A stretch of DNA of 64,000 bases, from NCBI RefSeq assembly GCF_001890765.1, contig NZ_KV878783.1, positions 3,252,771-3,316,770 on the forward strand, in the 5' to 3' direction. The notes beneath the pieces were generated by a model that saw nothing but the letters and a program-made list of their open reading frames with translations, searched no databases and was not told where the DNA came from. Positions within the stretch are counted from its first letter, which is position 1; every line of letters starts with the position of its first letter. The position numbers were made by a program, and so were the translations under genes. The DNA comes from Spirulina major PCC 6313 (lineage in GTDB: Bacteria; Cyanobacteriota; Cyanobacteriia; Cyanobacteriales; Spirulinaceae). Below, in pieces: positions 9,006 through 17,472 of this stretch.

Positions 9006-9697
9006 TACTCCCGCGAAGATAACGCCATCACAATCCGCAGAATATACAAAAACAGCAGTGCAACGGACGCAAAGAGTTCTAAGGATGCCGCCACATATTG
9101 ATCAGTGCGGTAATGGTGCATCACTTTTGATGTGTCATAAAGAATCGCCGCCGAGGCAAAGACCACCATGACCGAGGAAAAGAGCAGCCCCAATTGAAAG
9201 CCAAAAAGAAAACTACAAATGATCACCCCGATCGCAATAAACCCGCCGATTTTTAAAATCCCACCGAGGAACGTGAAATCTTTTTTGGTTGTAAAGGCCA
9301 CCAGTGTTAATCCCCCGAACAGCAGCAGCGTTAAGATTCCGGCGGTGGGGATGACGGTGGGATCATAAAATGTGGCGGCCATGTAGAGCAACGGTGCGAA
9401 AAAGACCGCCTGAGCCACCGCATAAAGACCAAGTCCCATATATTGCTGATTGATCGATTCGGTTTTCGTGGCGAGTTCGCGGGCATACCACCCGACTAGG
9501 GAAAAGATTGCTATCAAAGCAAACCCGCCAATCATGCCGGTCGCAATCAGCAGGTTAAACAAGACTTCTGCGATGCCGGTGGTAAAGAGGAAGAATTCAA
9601 CGACAATGAACCCACCGATCGCAGCGGCGAGATGGGCGTAGGTTTTTTGGATAAATTCGGCCCGCTGATCGGGGCGTTTCTGGGCGACGACAATCAT
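9005..9697 (-). CDS. Bax inhibitor-1/YccA family membrane protein
   Basis: 230 residues from the ATG at 9697 (MIVVAQKRPDQ); an upstream start at 9736 is possible but adds an atypical leader. There are seven hydrophobic segments with the BI-1 pattern: FIQKTYAHLAAAIGGF in the first helix, a central YDPTVIPTAG loop, and the C-terminal ILYDTSKVMHHY, whose Asp belongs to the conserved Asp pair thought to control pH-dependent calcium leak. It is an inner-membrane protein whose bacterial role is poorly defined. It forms an operon with the downstream phosphopantetheinyl transferase through a one-base overlap. It is divergent from the TPR gene. Confidence 0.9.
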   Translation of the reverse strand: MIVVAQKRPDQRAEFIQKTYAHLAAAIGGFIVVEFFLFTTGIAEVLFNLLIATGMIGGFALIAIFSLVGWYARELATKTESINQQYMGLGLYAVAQAVFFAPLLYMAATFYDPTVIPTAGILTLLLFGGLTLVAFTTKKDFTFLGGILKIGGFIAIGVIICSFLFGFQLGLLFSSVMVVFASAAILYDTSKVMHHYRTDQYVAASLELFASVALLFLYILRIVMALSSRE

Positions 9698-9848
9698 AGA
9701 CCAATCCTTGAATGTGGAGGATATCAAACGAAACAAGATAGCTACCCCTATGATAGCGATCCGGTTTTTCCGTTCACAAAATCAGGATGGTTGGCGTTCT
9801 GGGATGGGCTGGATTAGACTCCAAAAGAGCACCATTGTAGGGAAGACT

Positions 9849-11114
9849 ATGGATGATGTTTTGCGCGGGGGAATTGAGCAACGACAGCAAGGCGATTTTA
9901 CTGGGGCGATCGCTACCTTTACCGCAATTCTCCAAGACTATCCCGACCTGGCGGCGGCCTATGGTCAACGGGCGATCGCCTATTTTGATGCGGGTCAACT
10001 CCACGGCGCGATTTCCGACTATACCCAAGCCCTCGCCCTCGATCGCGACAACCCGAAACTGTATTACGGTCGGGCGGTGGTGCGGTTGGCGTTGGGGAAT
10101 ATTCCCGGTGCGCAACAGGATGTGGAGGCGGCGATCCAGCGCGATCGCACCGATGCGGCATCCCATGAACTCCAAGGCACGCTCTACCGTAAACAGGGCA
10201 ATGTGACAGGGGCGATCGCTAGTTTTAAAACCGCTGCGGATCTCTATCTCAAGGCTAAAGATGCCCCTGCCTGTCGTCGCTGCCTCGACAAGATCACCCC
10301 CCTGAAGCCCAAATCCGCCGCCCCACCGCCGGTTAACAGTCCCGCAACTCCCACCTCCCACCCTGCCGCCCTGATCTACCCGCAACTGATCGCCCGCATT
10401 GAAGCCGGGGAAGCGGAAACGGTGCGGCAGGAATTGGATTGGTTGCTGCACAATGGGGCGGAGGATGGCAACGCCTATCGCTGTCGAGGCTGGGCGCAGC
10501 ATTATTTATCGCAGTCTTTCGCGGCACTGTCGGATCTGAATCGGGCGATTCAACTCAACCCCCAGGATGCGATCGCCTTCTGTTATCGGGGCCAGGTGCG
10601 GTGTCAGTTGGGCGAGACGGGGGGCGCGTTGGCAGATCTAGAGGCGGCGTTGGCGTTGAACCCAAACGCGGCGGGGTTCTGGGTGGCGAAAGGGGATATC
10701 TACCACGCCCAACAGGCCCACGGCGACGCGATCGCAGCCTATACCCACGCCCTCGAACTCGATCCCCACAGTGCGATCGCCTACGTCCACCGCGCCCAAG
10801 CCCAGATTAAACAGGAAAACCTCCGCCCAGCCTGCGACGACTACCAACAGGCCGCCAGTTTATACTGCCAACAGGAAGATTGGCCCCGCTATCAAGCCAT
10901 CCTCGACCACCTCAAAACCCTCCAAGGCGCGGGGCTTTCCTCTTCAGCCCCACAACCGGACACGCCCCGCCATCAAGCCCTCCTAGCCCTGGTGGGGGGC
11001 CAGTGGGGCATCGCGGAGCGGCTAATTCAGCAGGCCAAAGCGGAGTTTCCGGGCCGTTCGGAGGTGTGGTATTTGGAAAAAGTGATCGCGGATCTAGAGC
11101 GCGATCGCCCCTAG
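9849..11114 (+). CDS. TPR-repeat protein
   Basis: 421 residues from the ATG at 9849 (MDDVLRGG), which has GGAAG just upstream. The frame stays open to 9708, but that part overlaps the divergent promoter region. Two blocks of tetratricopeptide repeats are visible, about residues 1-140 and 185-340, with typical units such as AYGQRAIAYFDAGQLHGAIS, separated by a Pro-rich linker (KPKSAAPPPVNSPATPTS). No signal peptide or catalytic domain is seen, so it is probably a cytosolic protein-interaction scaffold. Partners are unknown. The gene is rich in HIP1 sites. Short double-hairpin repeats follow the stop. Confidence 0.85.
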   Translation: MDDVLRGGIEQRQQGDFTGAIATFTAILQDYPDLAAAYGQRAIAYFDAGQLHGAISDYTQALALDRDNPKLYYGRAVVRLALGNIPGAQQDVEAAIQRDRTDAASHELQGTLYRKQGNVTGAIASFKTAADLYLKAKDAPACRRCLDKITPLKPKSAAPPPVNSPATPTSHPAALIYPQLIARIEAGEAETVRQELDWLLHNGAEDGNAYRCRGWAQHYLSQSFAALSDLNRAIQLNPQDAIAFCYRGQVRCQLGETGGALADLEAALALNPNAAGFWVAKGDIYHAQQAHGDAIAAYTHALELDPHSAIAYVHRAQAQIKQENLRPACDDYQQAASLYCQQEDWPRYQAILDHLKTLQGAGLSSSAPQPDTPRHQALLALVGGQWGIAERLIQQAKAEFPGRSEVWYLEKVIADLERDRP

Positions 11115-11129
11115 AGGGTGTCATCAGAA

Positions 11130-11267
11130 GCGAGCTAGAAGCTCGCACTACAGAGAATTCCAACAATGGTAGTGTGAGCCTCTGGCTCACTCATACTCGA
11201 TCCAGGTTCGCAACTTGAGTCTGTATTTGATCCCTCTCTTCGTCAGGGCAGCGAGCTAGAAGCTCGC
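11130..11267. repeat. Dispersed double-hairpin repeat (short copy)
   Basis: GCGAGCTAGAAGCTCGC occurs at 11130-11146 and 11251-11267, and GTGAGCCTCTGGCTCAC at 11174-11190. Each is a perfect 7-bp hairpin with a 3-nt loop. The same two hairpins form the long array near 53.3 kb. It lies between convergent genes and may act as a bidirectional terminator. Confidence 0.85.
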
Positions 11268-11293
11268 ACTACAGAGGAGGACAGATCCGCTCC

Positions 11294-12916
11294 CTATTCC
11301 ACTTGCCAACGGGTTTGTAGATCTGCAAGCCACTGTTGACGGAGTTGGGGATCTGAGGGTTGATCTCGTTGCAGCACGATCACCCCATCTTGATAACGGG
11401 TAATGCCATAATTGTCCTGAATCCGAGCTTCGAGCCAGGGGGCAAATTGACGGAGGCGATCGCGATCGTCCACAAAGGCCACCTCATACTGTGCCAACTG
11501 GTGCAAATCCGCCACGATATACTCCACATCCACCACCTCACCCGCATCATTACGCAGTTGCCACGCGGGCAAACTTAACATTTCCCGCCGACTGGACAGA
11601 TGGGGCACGATCGGATTCGTGGCTGAGACACTGGCCGTCGGCGGAATCTCCCGCAAGACGGCGTTGATCTGGGCAGCATGGGGCCATTGCGTCCAGGGCT
11701 GGACGGCAACCCAGGGCTGGACGGAATCCGGAATCAGCCAGGACAGGGCACGGTGGGGGTTTGCGGTAATGGTGAACAGGATCGATAAGCCGATACAGGC
11801 GATCCAGGCTTGGCGAAACCATTGTTTTTTGGCGGCGTTGGGATGGGCAGACCACCAGAGAATCGCACCGTAAAAAATCCCCGGCACGACATTGAGGGCA
11901 AACCGCATACTTAAGGACAAGGCCCAGGGATCATCACGCAGGAACAAGATCAGCAAGGGGCAGCCCATCAGTACCCAGGCCGAGGGGGAGATCAGGGGGA
12001 TGAGGGCGAGGGGGAGGGCTTGGTCAATTAGGTAGTTGAGCGTGCCGCCGAGGGGGGTAAACATTTGCTGGAGGACAATGAGCGGGTTGCTGATCATGCC
12101 CCAGAGGACGGCGAGGCTGGAGGTGCTGTCGCCGTCGATGTAGGGGGCGAATTGATCGACGAGAAAGCGTTCGCCCACATCGGCGGAAAAGAGGGGCATG
12201 ATGTAGGTGGTGACGGCGATCGCATAGGCAAAACTCACCCCACAGGTGACTAATCCCACCGCCATCTGCCGCCGACTGGCGATCAGATACAGCCCCACAC
12301 TAAACAGCAAAATCCCCGCATCTTCGCGCACCGCCAATACCAACATCCCACAGATCCCAAACCAAAGCCAGGCCCGTTTTTCCAGGGCTAAAAACAACCC
12401 AAACATGAATAAGGGCAGTTGGCAGAGGTCTTGGAAGTTGCCGAGGGTGGGGCTGGCAACGGCGCGACTGGCGTAGAAACTGACCATGATCAGGGTGGCG
12501 AGGCGGGGGGAGAGGCGTTGCCTCGCCAGTTGATAGAGGACAAGACCGGCGGCGGTGACGATGCCGACGGCAATCAGGAGTAGGGCGGTGGAGTTGCGGG
12601 CGATCGCATAGATGGGAACCCACAGCAGCAACGCCGGGGTGAAATGTTGCCCCAAGCGATGGTAGCCCACCTCCGCCACGGGCAACGAGATCGACTCCAT
12701 CGCCGACAGCGAGCTTTGAAACCAACGCCCATGACTGCTATTCCAAAACACTTGGTTAAAAATACCTTGGTCAAAGGAGGTATAGGAGGGCAGATAGCTA
12801 TGGTGACGATGGAGCACCAACAGCGCCATGATGCTGAAGAAGAGACCCGCTGCGATCGCACTGCCTCGACTAAAAGATTGCACCCAGACGTTTAGCTTTT
12901 GAGGCAATTGCACCAT
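11294..12916 (-). CDS. DUF2079 family multi-pass membrane protein
   Basis: 540 residues with about 10 hydrophobic segments. The DUF2079 signature is clear near the N-terminus: YTSFDQGIFNQVFWNSSHG, then YHRLGQHFTPALLLWVPIYA. The family looks like GT-C-fold glycosyltransferases, but the activity is unproven. A soluble tail of roughly 120 residues follows the last helix (VSATNPIVPHLSSRREMLSL), as in other family members. It is transcribed toward the TPR gene and separated from it by hairpin repeats. No operon partner is evident; the next gene upstream, ftrV, is divergent. Confidence 0.85.
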   Translation of the reverse strand: MVQLPQKLNVWVQSFSRGSAIAAGLFFSIMALLVLHRHHSYLPSYTSFDQGIFNQVFWNSSHGRWFQSSLSAMESISLPVAEVGYHRLGQHFTPALLLWVPIYAIARNSTALLLIAVGIVTAAGLVLYQLARQRLSPRLATLIMVSFYASRAVASPTLGNFQDLCQLPLFMFGLFLALEKRAWLWFGICGMLVLAVREDAGILLFSVGLYLIASRRQMAVGLVTCGVSFAYAIAVTTYIMPLFSADVGERFLVDQFAPYIDGDSTSSLAVLWGMISNPLIVLQQMFTPLGGTLNYLIDQALPLALIPLISPSAWVLMGCPLLILFLRDDPWALSLSMRFALNVVPGIFYGAILWWSAHPNAAKKQWFRQAWIACIGLSILFTITANPHRALSWLIPDSVQPWVAVQPWTQWPHAAQINAVLREIPPTASVSATNPIVPHLSSRREMLSLPAWQLRNDAGEVVDVEYIVADLHQLAQYEVAFVDDRDRLRQFAPWLEARIQDNYGITRYQDGVIVLQRDQPSDPQLRQQWLADLQTRWQVE

Positions 12917-13231
12917 AGGAACCAGTGGAAATGATTAATAAAGAGCAGCCAAACCGAGGCCCATCAACGCCCCAACTCTCAAAGCCGGGCAAGCCTCACT
13001 CCCCAAACGGGCGATGGATTGATCAACCTTTCCCATTAAATCAAGCCTTGGCCCTCTTGCGGGGTGATCTGCTGAATTCTGACATCCTGTCGTTGGGATT
13101 CTGTCTGTGGCCGCTCCTGTGCAAAAATGGGGAACAGACTTCATGCTCAGACTGAAACATTTTTTGCCCCATGATGGGTCAGACGCTCATCCTGCTGGCA
13201 TTTGCTCAACCCAAGGAGGAAAACACTGTCT
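12917..13231. other. Divergent intergenic region, DUF2079 gene / ftrV
   Basis: 315 bases with no convincing gene. It presumably holds both promoters. The only clear site is the Shine-Dalgarno AAGGAGGA at 13213-13220 serving ftrV. Confidence 0.5.
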
Positions 13232-13453
13232 ATGAACGTTGGCGATCGCATCCGTGTTAAAGAATCAGTGGTGGTCTATCATCACCCTGAACATAAAAAA
13301 GCAGCCTTTGATATTAAAGGCCTCGAAGGCGAAATCATCGCCATCATTACCGAATGGCAAGGGAGACCCGTCAGCGCCAACTTTCCCATCCTCGTCAAAT
13401 TTGAAAAGAAATTTCGCGCCCATCTCCGCGAAGATGAAGTGGAAGCCCTCTAA
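13232..13453 (+). CDS. ftrV: Ferredoxin-thioredoxin reductase, variable (alpha) chain
   Basis: 73 residues from the ATG at 13232. It is the non-catalytic SH3-like barrel subunit of the cyanobacterial and chloroplast ferredoxin:thioredoxin reductase. It supports the FeS catalytic chain (FtrC, not in the window), which passes light-derived electrons from ferredoxin to thioredoxin. Family features are MNVGDRIRVKESVVVYHHPE, GLEGEI and NFPILVKFEKKFRAHLREDE. AAGGAGGA is 11 bases upstream. It stands alone, as usual in cyanobacteria. Confidence 0.94.
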   Translation: MNVGDRIRVKESVVVYHHPEHKKAAFDIKGLEGEIIAIITEWQGRPVSANFPILVKFEKKFRAHLREDEVEAL

Positions 13454-13568
13454 TTCACGATTCACCGTTTTGTCTCGGCGGTGGCTCCGTTTGACGCTGG
13501 CACACTCTCAATCCTAACGGCTGACCCCTAGTGATGGATGCGCACCAATTGAGAGGGGCGCGATCGCC

Positions 13569-13790
13569 TCACCGTCGTCCCCGCACAAACCAGCCAAACA
13601 CATTCCAATCCCCCCGCATTCGCGCCAACTCCTGCCGATGTTGCGCCGCCGTCGCCCGATACCAACGACAATAGTCCTGAAAATCATCCCGATACGCCAC
13701 CTCATGGCGAAACTCCTGCGCCAATTGATGGGGCGCGAAAAACTCAGCCGGGGGCGGGGCCGGCACAATGAAGTGAAACGATTCAGCCAT
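13569..13790 (-). CDS. Small conserved cyanobacterial protein, function unknown
   Basis: 73 residues: MAESFHFIVPAPP, then EFRHEVAYRDDFQDYCRWY, AAQHRQELARMRGD and WNVFGWF. The composition is protein-like (aromatic- and charge-rich helix) and I recall similar short proteins in other cyanobacteria, but no named domain. No signal peptide or membrane segment. It is convergent with ftrV and shares no obvious operon. Confidence 0.6.
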   Translation of the reverse strand: MAESFHFIVPAPPPAEFFAPHQLAQEFRHEVAYRDDFQDYCRWYRATAAQHRQELARMRGDWNVFGWFVRGRR

Positions 13791-13948
13791 GGGCTACACA
13801 GTCTTGGATTCCAACCCCTCTAGCTTAGCCAGAATCGCCGCCGTGGGAGACAACAATTCCCCGCCCCATTCCCTTGCTGCTTGCCATTCAGATCGCCGAT
13901 CAAGGCAAACCCTATAATACATTCAGGCTTTCTGAACCTCACATTCCT

Positions 13949-14539
13949 ATGACAGCAACGCCCCTTGCGCCCACTGATCTACGGCTGCTCAGCACTGCGG
14001 ACTATCATCAGATGGCAGCGGTGGGGATTTTAGCCGAGGACGAACAGGTTGAACTGATTAACGGACAAATCATTCAAAAAATGCCCAAAGGCCCCGCCCA
14101 CAGTGCATTATGCAAAATTCTGGAAAAATTACTAGAGCAGCACCTCGGCGCACAGGGACTCGTGCGCGTCCAAGATCCGCTCACCCTCGATCGCTATTCA
14201 GAACCAGAACCGGATCTTGCGGTGGTCAAACCCCGCCCTGATTTCTATGCTCAGCAACACCCCCAGCCAGAGGACGTTTACCTAATCGTCAAAGTAGCAG
14301 ATTCAACCTTAGACCGGGACTTGACAGTAAAGGCCAATCTCTACGCAGCGGCAGGAATCGCCGACTATTGGGTGCTGAATGTGTCTGCCCAGCAATTACA
14401 CATTTTCCGCAACCCCCAAGCCGATGGCTATCAACAGCAACTCATTCTCAAAGGCCAAGAAACCATCGATATTTCCGCCTTTCCCAATCACGAACGCATC
14501 TCAGTACAAGCCTGTTTCGGCTCGCTCTTTCGTCGCTGA
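13949..14539 (+). CDS. Uma2 family (PD-(D/E)xK nuclease fold) protein with altered active site
   Basis: 196 residues from the ATG at 13949 (MTATPLAPTDLRLL). The Uma2 pattern is clear: YHQMAAVGIL, EQVELINGQII, EPEPDLAVV (Asp89) and LTVKANLYAAAGIADYWVLN (Lys128). The catalytic Glu usual in the LxxEVADST motif is replaced by Lys115 (YLIVKVADST), so nuclease activity may be lost. The family is widely expanded in cyanobacteria and its role is unsettled. It is the first of three intact Uma2 genes within 3.5 kb and is convergent with the second. Upstream in-frame codons to 13874 look like leader. Confidence 0.88.
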   Translation: MTATPLAPTDLRLLSTADYHQMAAVGILAEDEQVELINGQIIQKMPKGPAHSALCKILEKLLEQHLGAQGLVRVQDPLTLDRYSEPEPDLAVVKPRPDFYAQQHPQPEDVYLIVKVADSTLDRDLTVKANLYAAAGIADYWVLNVSAQQLHIFRNPQADGYQQQLILKGQETIDISAFPNHERISVQACFGSLFRR

Positions 14540-14576
14540 GTTTTTAAGTGTTTGGAACGGATTGGCGCGATCGCGT

Positions 14577-15266
14577 TCAGGATGATGATTCGGTTACGTT
14601 CTCTGTTGGTTGGGTTCTCACCCACTGCCGCAAGGCTCTTACCATGGCATTGTCATCCTGTTCTCGCTCGGCAAGCTCAAGCCATTGTTGAATAATTTCT
14701 GCTGTCACCAGGGGGAATGTCGGTGAGCGATCGCACTCTCGATATTCAGATAGTCCATCTACGGTGACAAGTTGATAAAACTGAATGGTTGTTTGGGTCG
14801 CTCTCCACACTTCCCCAACCCCCAGATCTTGATAGATTTGCAACCGACGGCTCGAAGAACTATAAATATCGACTTCAATAATCAGGTCGGGCGGTGGAGC
14901 GATCGCTAAATCGATTGTCTTGCCTCGAACTTTGGCGGCATTTTGGATATAAAACCCAGCGTCGGGTTCTGCGCCTTTTTGTAGGTCTTCCCGATTGAGT
15001 GTTACTGAACCCACACCCCGAATGGGCAGGTCAAGTTCTTCAGTGAGAGCTGTAACAATGCGTTCAAGTAGATGTTTAAGAATCTCGTGAATATCGGAGG
15101 GCATGATAATTTCTAAGCTGCCGCGATCGTAGGCAAGACGAGTGGATCGCCCACTGCCTAAGTCGGCTAATAATGCTTGATAAGTTGACCAACTCACATT
15201 AGGCAGCAGGATTCGCTGGGTGGTTTGTTCAAGGAGATTTTTTGTGAGAGTGTGCGATCGTGTCAT
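14577..15266 (-). CDS. Uma2 family (PD-(D/E)xK nuclease fold) protein
   Basis: 229 residues starting at the ATG at 15266. It belongs to a different Uma2 branch from its neighbour: VSWSTYQALLADLG, YDRGSLEIIMPSDIHE, GAEPDAGFYI (PD) and PPPDLIIEVDI (the Glu is present). SSSRRLQIYQDLGVGEVWRA follows. The Lys of the consensus is not obvious, with RR in its place. The C-terminal 40 residues are polar and variable. A predicted endonuclease fold with unknown target. It lies 13 bases downstream of the DUF4365 gene on the same strand, so co-transcription is possible. Confidence 0.85.
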   Translation of the reverse strand: MTRSHTLTKNLLEQTTQRILLPNVSWSTYQALLADLGSGRSTRLAYDRGSLEIIMPSDIHEILKHLLERIVTALTEELDLPIRGVGSVTLNREDLQKGAEPDAGFYIQNAAKVRGKTIDLAIAPPPDLIIEVDIYSSSSRRLQIYQDLGVGEVWRATQTTIQFYQLVTVDGLSEYRECDRSPTFPLVTAEIIQQWLELAEREQDDNAMVRALRQWVRTQPTENVTESSS

Positions 15267-15279
15267 GAAGACCTTAAAA

Positions 15280-16518
15280 CTATTGTATTTCTTTCACTGC
15301 GAGCCTAAATTTCGCATTAGATTCTTTGAAATAATTTAATTGGCTTCTTACATTCCAAATAAAATTTTCCTCTGTTCGATTATTATTCACTCCATATTCG
15401 CCTAAAAATATGTATACATTGTGTGCATGCGCAATCATGGTTTGAAATTCCTGATCAACACGTTTACACTCATATGGAGAAAGACCTATATCAGTACCCT
15501 TATAATATATTTCTGTTGCTTTCTCATAATCTTCACTCAAAATATTTAATAGTGTTTCAAAGTCATATTCTTTTTCGTCGTATTTTCCAAGTATTGACTC
15601 AGCATCAGATAATAAATCACAAATTTCATTTGTAAGCTCAAGAACTTGCTTGACAAAGTCTTCTTTATTAATTGTATTTTTATCATTAACCTGAGACCAA
15701 GTTAAGTAACTATAATTCCACTTAACCTTAATTCTGTTGGATATCTCTTCTCCACCTATTGAACTTGGTTCACCGCCTAGAGGAATGTTTTCTGAGAACC
15801 ATTCCGTCTGACAGATAAAGTTATTGTTACTTTCATCCTCTGCTGAAGGATATATAAACAACCAAACAACGTGTGCTGGTTTATTGTGCCAATACTTTTG
15901 AGTTATTTGATTTCGATAGTATTTGTAGTCAATGGCTTTGATAGTAAGACTCTTTATAAGATCAATGATTTCTGACTGAGTATGTTCTTTATTTAAGATT
16001 ACTCGTAATGAATATCTTTTTGCCAATCTATGACTTAAATCTTTAACATGAAAAATCGTATAATCTTTGTGAGTTGTGAGTTTATTGACTAAACGTTTCA
16101 GGTCTACATCCATACCAGGATTTATTCGCTGGTTTTCTGGCACCATAATTTTCCATCCTTGACCAGTGGGTATTACGTTTTCTGATTTGATAGCTTGCCA
16201 GTAAGAAATACGGGTTTCTGGGTTGTGTAAAATAATCAAAACAGGCAAAGAATGCTTTATCCAGTATTCTAGATGTTCACTATCTCCTCTAAATATAAAA
16301 CCTTGCGATTTTGATTCTTGAAACCAAGAAATACCTGTTTTTATTTGCAAGGCTATTAACTTTCCTGTGACTGTTTTTCCCTCTACAAATTCAATTTGTG
16401 CATCAATTCCATAATCACTTATTGGTTGTTCTCTAAAAATATACCCTGCTCTTTCAAATTGTTCTCCAACAGCCTGGACACCGATTCTATCTGTTGTTGA
16501 ATTATGATGTATTTTCAT
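15280..16518 (-). CDS. DUF4365 nuclease-like protein, low GC
   Basis: 412 residues, ATG at 16518. Residues 9-150 match DUF4365: TDRIGVQAVGEQFERAGYIF, SDYGIDAQIEF (Asp39), then KLIALQIKTG (Gln58-x-Lys60). This spacing resembles the PD-(D/E)xK core of Mrr-like nucleases. The remaining roughly 260 residues are helical and polar and unrecognised. Base composition is much more AT-rich than the flanking genes, and the gene has no HIP1 site, so recent acquisition is likely. DUF4365 occurs in prokaryotic defence loci, so a phage-defence role is possible but unproven. It lies directly upstream of a Uma2 gene. Confidence 0.8.
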   Translation of the reverse strand: MKIHHNSTTDRIGVQAVGEQFERAGYIFREQPISDYGIDAQIEFVEGKTVTGKLIALQIKTGISWFQESKSQGFIFRGDSEHLEYWIKHSLPVLIILHNPETRISYWQAIKSENVIPTGQGWKIMVPENQRINPGMDVDLKRLVNKLTTHKDYTIFHVKDLSHRLAKRYSLRVILNKEHTQSEIIDLIKSLTIKAIDYKYYRNQITQKYWHNKPAHVVWLFIYPSAEDESNNNFICQTEWFSENIPLGGEPSSIGGEEISNRIKVKWNYSYLTWSQVNDKNTINKEDFVKQVLELTNEICDLLSDAESILGKYDEKEYDFETLLNILSEDYEKATEIYYKGTDIGLSPYECKRVDQEFQTMIAHAHNVYIFLGEYGVNNNRTEENFIWNVRSQLNYFKESNAKFRLAVKEIQ

Positions 16519-16815
16519 AAGGTATAGGGTAAATATTGTTTATCAAATCAGGGTGTCAAGTTTTTTTGATTTTTCAGGGTATGTCACCACGCTACCTTAG
16601 ATTATCAGGTAAATTTGAGTAAAGTCCCTGACTGGCTAGAGCTTGACGCAACTGAAACCGCCTATCCTTATTCATTTTTAGCAAAAATAATTTTGGTGTG
16701 TCCTGTTGTGTAGGCACGGATTTTTAGGAAGCTCATAAGGGTATTCATTGGTCGTGTTGTTATGAGTTGTTGAGTGGGTAATATTTATAGAATATTGATT
16801 TAGTTCTCTCCGTAT
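16519..16815. other. AT-rich intergenic region upstream of the DUF4365 gene
   Basis: 297 bases, AT-rich like the DUF4365 gene, with no open frame worth reporting. It probably carries the promoter of that gene and was likely acquired with it. No inverted repeats or target duplication were recognised. Confidence 0.45.
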
Positions 16816-17430
16816 CTAATTATTACGTTCTGGTAAAAATTCACTTAAAGCGATCGCACCCCATTTTTGTCCCGCAATCACCACCGAAACCACTCCCGTT
16901 TCGTCTAGGGTTTCAGACTGTTGATAGTCCGATCGCCCCTCTTGAGTGATGGGGTTGGTGTAAATTGTTAAACTCCGTTCCGGTAAATTAATCAGCCAAT
17001 AACACGGGATCTGGGCCTCCGCATAAAGCTGTTTTTTGAGGGTACGGTCGCGCTCCAATGTTGTATCCGCAATCTCAACGACTAAACCCAAATCGGCCCC
17101 GCTTGGATGGCGATCGCTGTAGTCGCGAGGGTTACCCTGAACGATCATCAGGTCTGGTTCTGGCTCACTGGTTGCGAGAGTGATGGGTTCCTGGCTATCG
17201 GTGTACCAACCTTCGGGCGTGACGGCTTCCAGGAGAGTGCGAAGGAGTTTGGTCACGAGCCGATGAGGGGGTTTTTTGGGCATTTTTAGAGTAAGGAGGC
17301 CATCGAGCAACTCCACGCGATCGCCAGCCGTGAGAATCCCAGTAGCGATCATTTGGTGGTACTGCTCAATGCTTAATCGCCAAATGGGTTCGGTTGGGAT
17401 GGTTGCGAGGGGTGTTTGAGGGGCGGGCAT
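16816..17430 (-). CDS. Uma2 family (PD-(D/E)xK nuclease fold) protein
   Basis: 204 residues, ATG at 17430. A complete Uma2 signature: YHQMIATGILTAGDRVELLD, SEPEPDLMIV (Asp), LGLVVEIADTTLERDRTLKK (Glu and Lys) and IPCYWLINLPER. All three expected catalytic residues are present, unlike the paralogue at 13949. The sequence resembles that paralogue most among the local copies. It lies 42 bases downstream of the Rieske oxygenase gene on the same strand. Biological role unknown. Confidence 0.88.
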   Translation of the reverse strand: MPAPQTPLATIPTEPIWRLSIEQYHQMIATGILTAGDRVELLDGLLTLKMPKKPPHRLVTKLLRTLLEAVTPEGWYTDSQEPITLATSEPEPDLMIVQGNPRDYSDRHPSGADLGLVVEIADTTLERDRTLKKQLYAEAQIPCYWLINLPERSLTIYTNPITQEGRSDYQQSETLDETGVVSVVIAGQKWGAIALSEFLPERNN

Positions 17431-17472
17431 GGTCGGCTCAGGAGATCCTGCATCGATTTTAAAGGTTTACGC

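Noticed and set aside
9774-10502. 242-codon open frame antisense to the TPR gene
   Set aside because: Shadow of a GC-rich gene; no domain, and the TPR frame is clearly coding.
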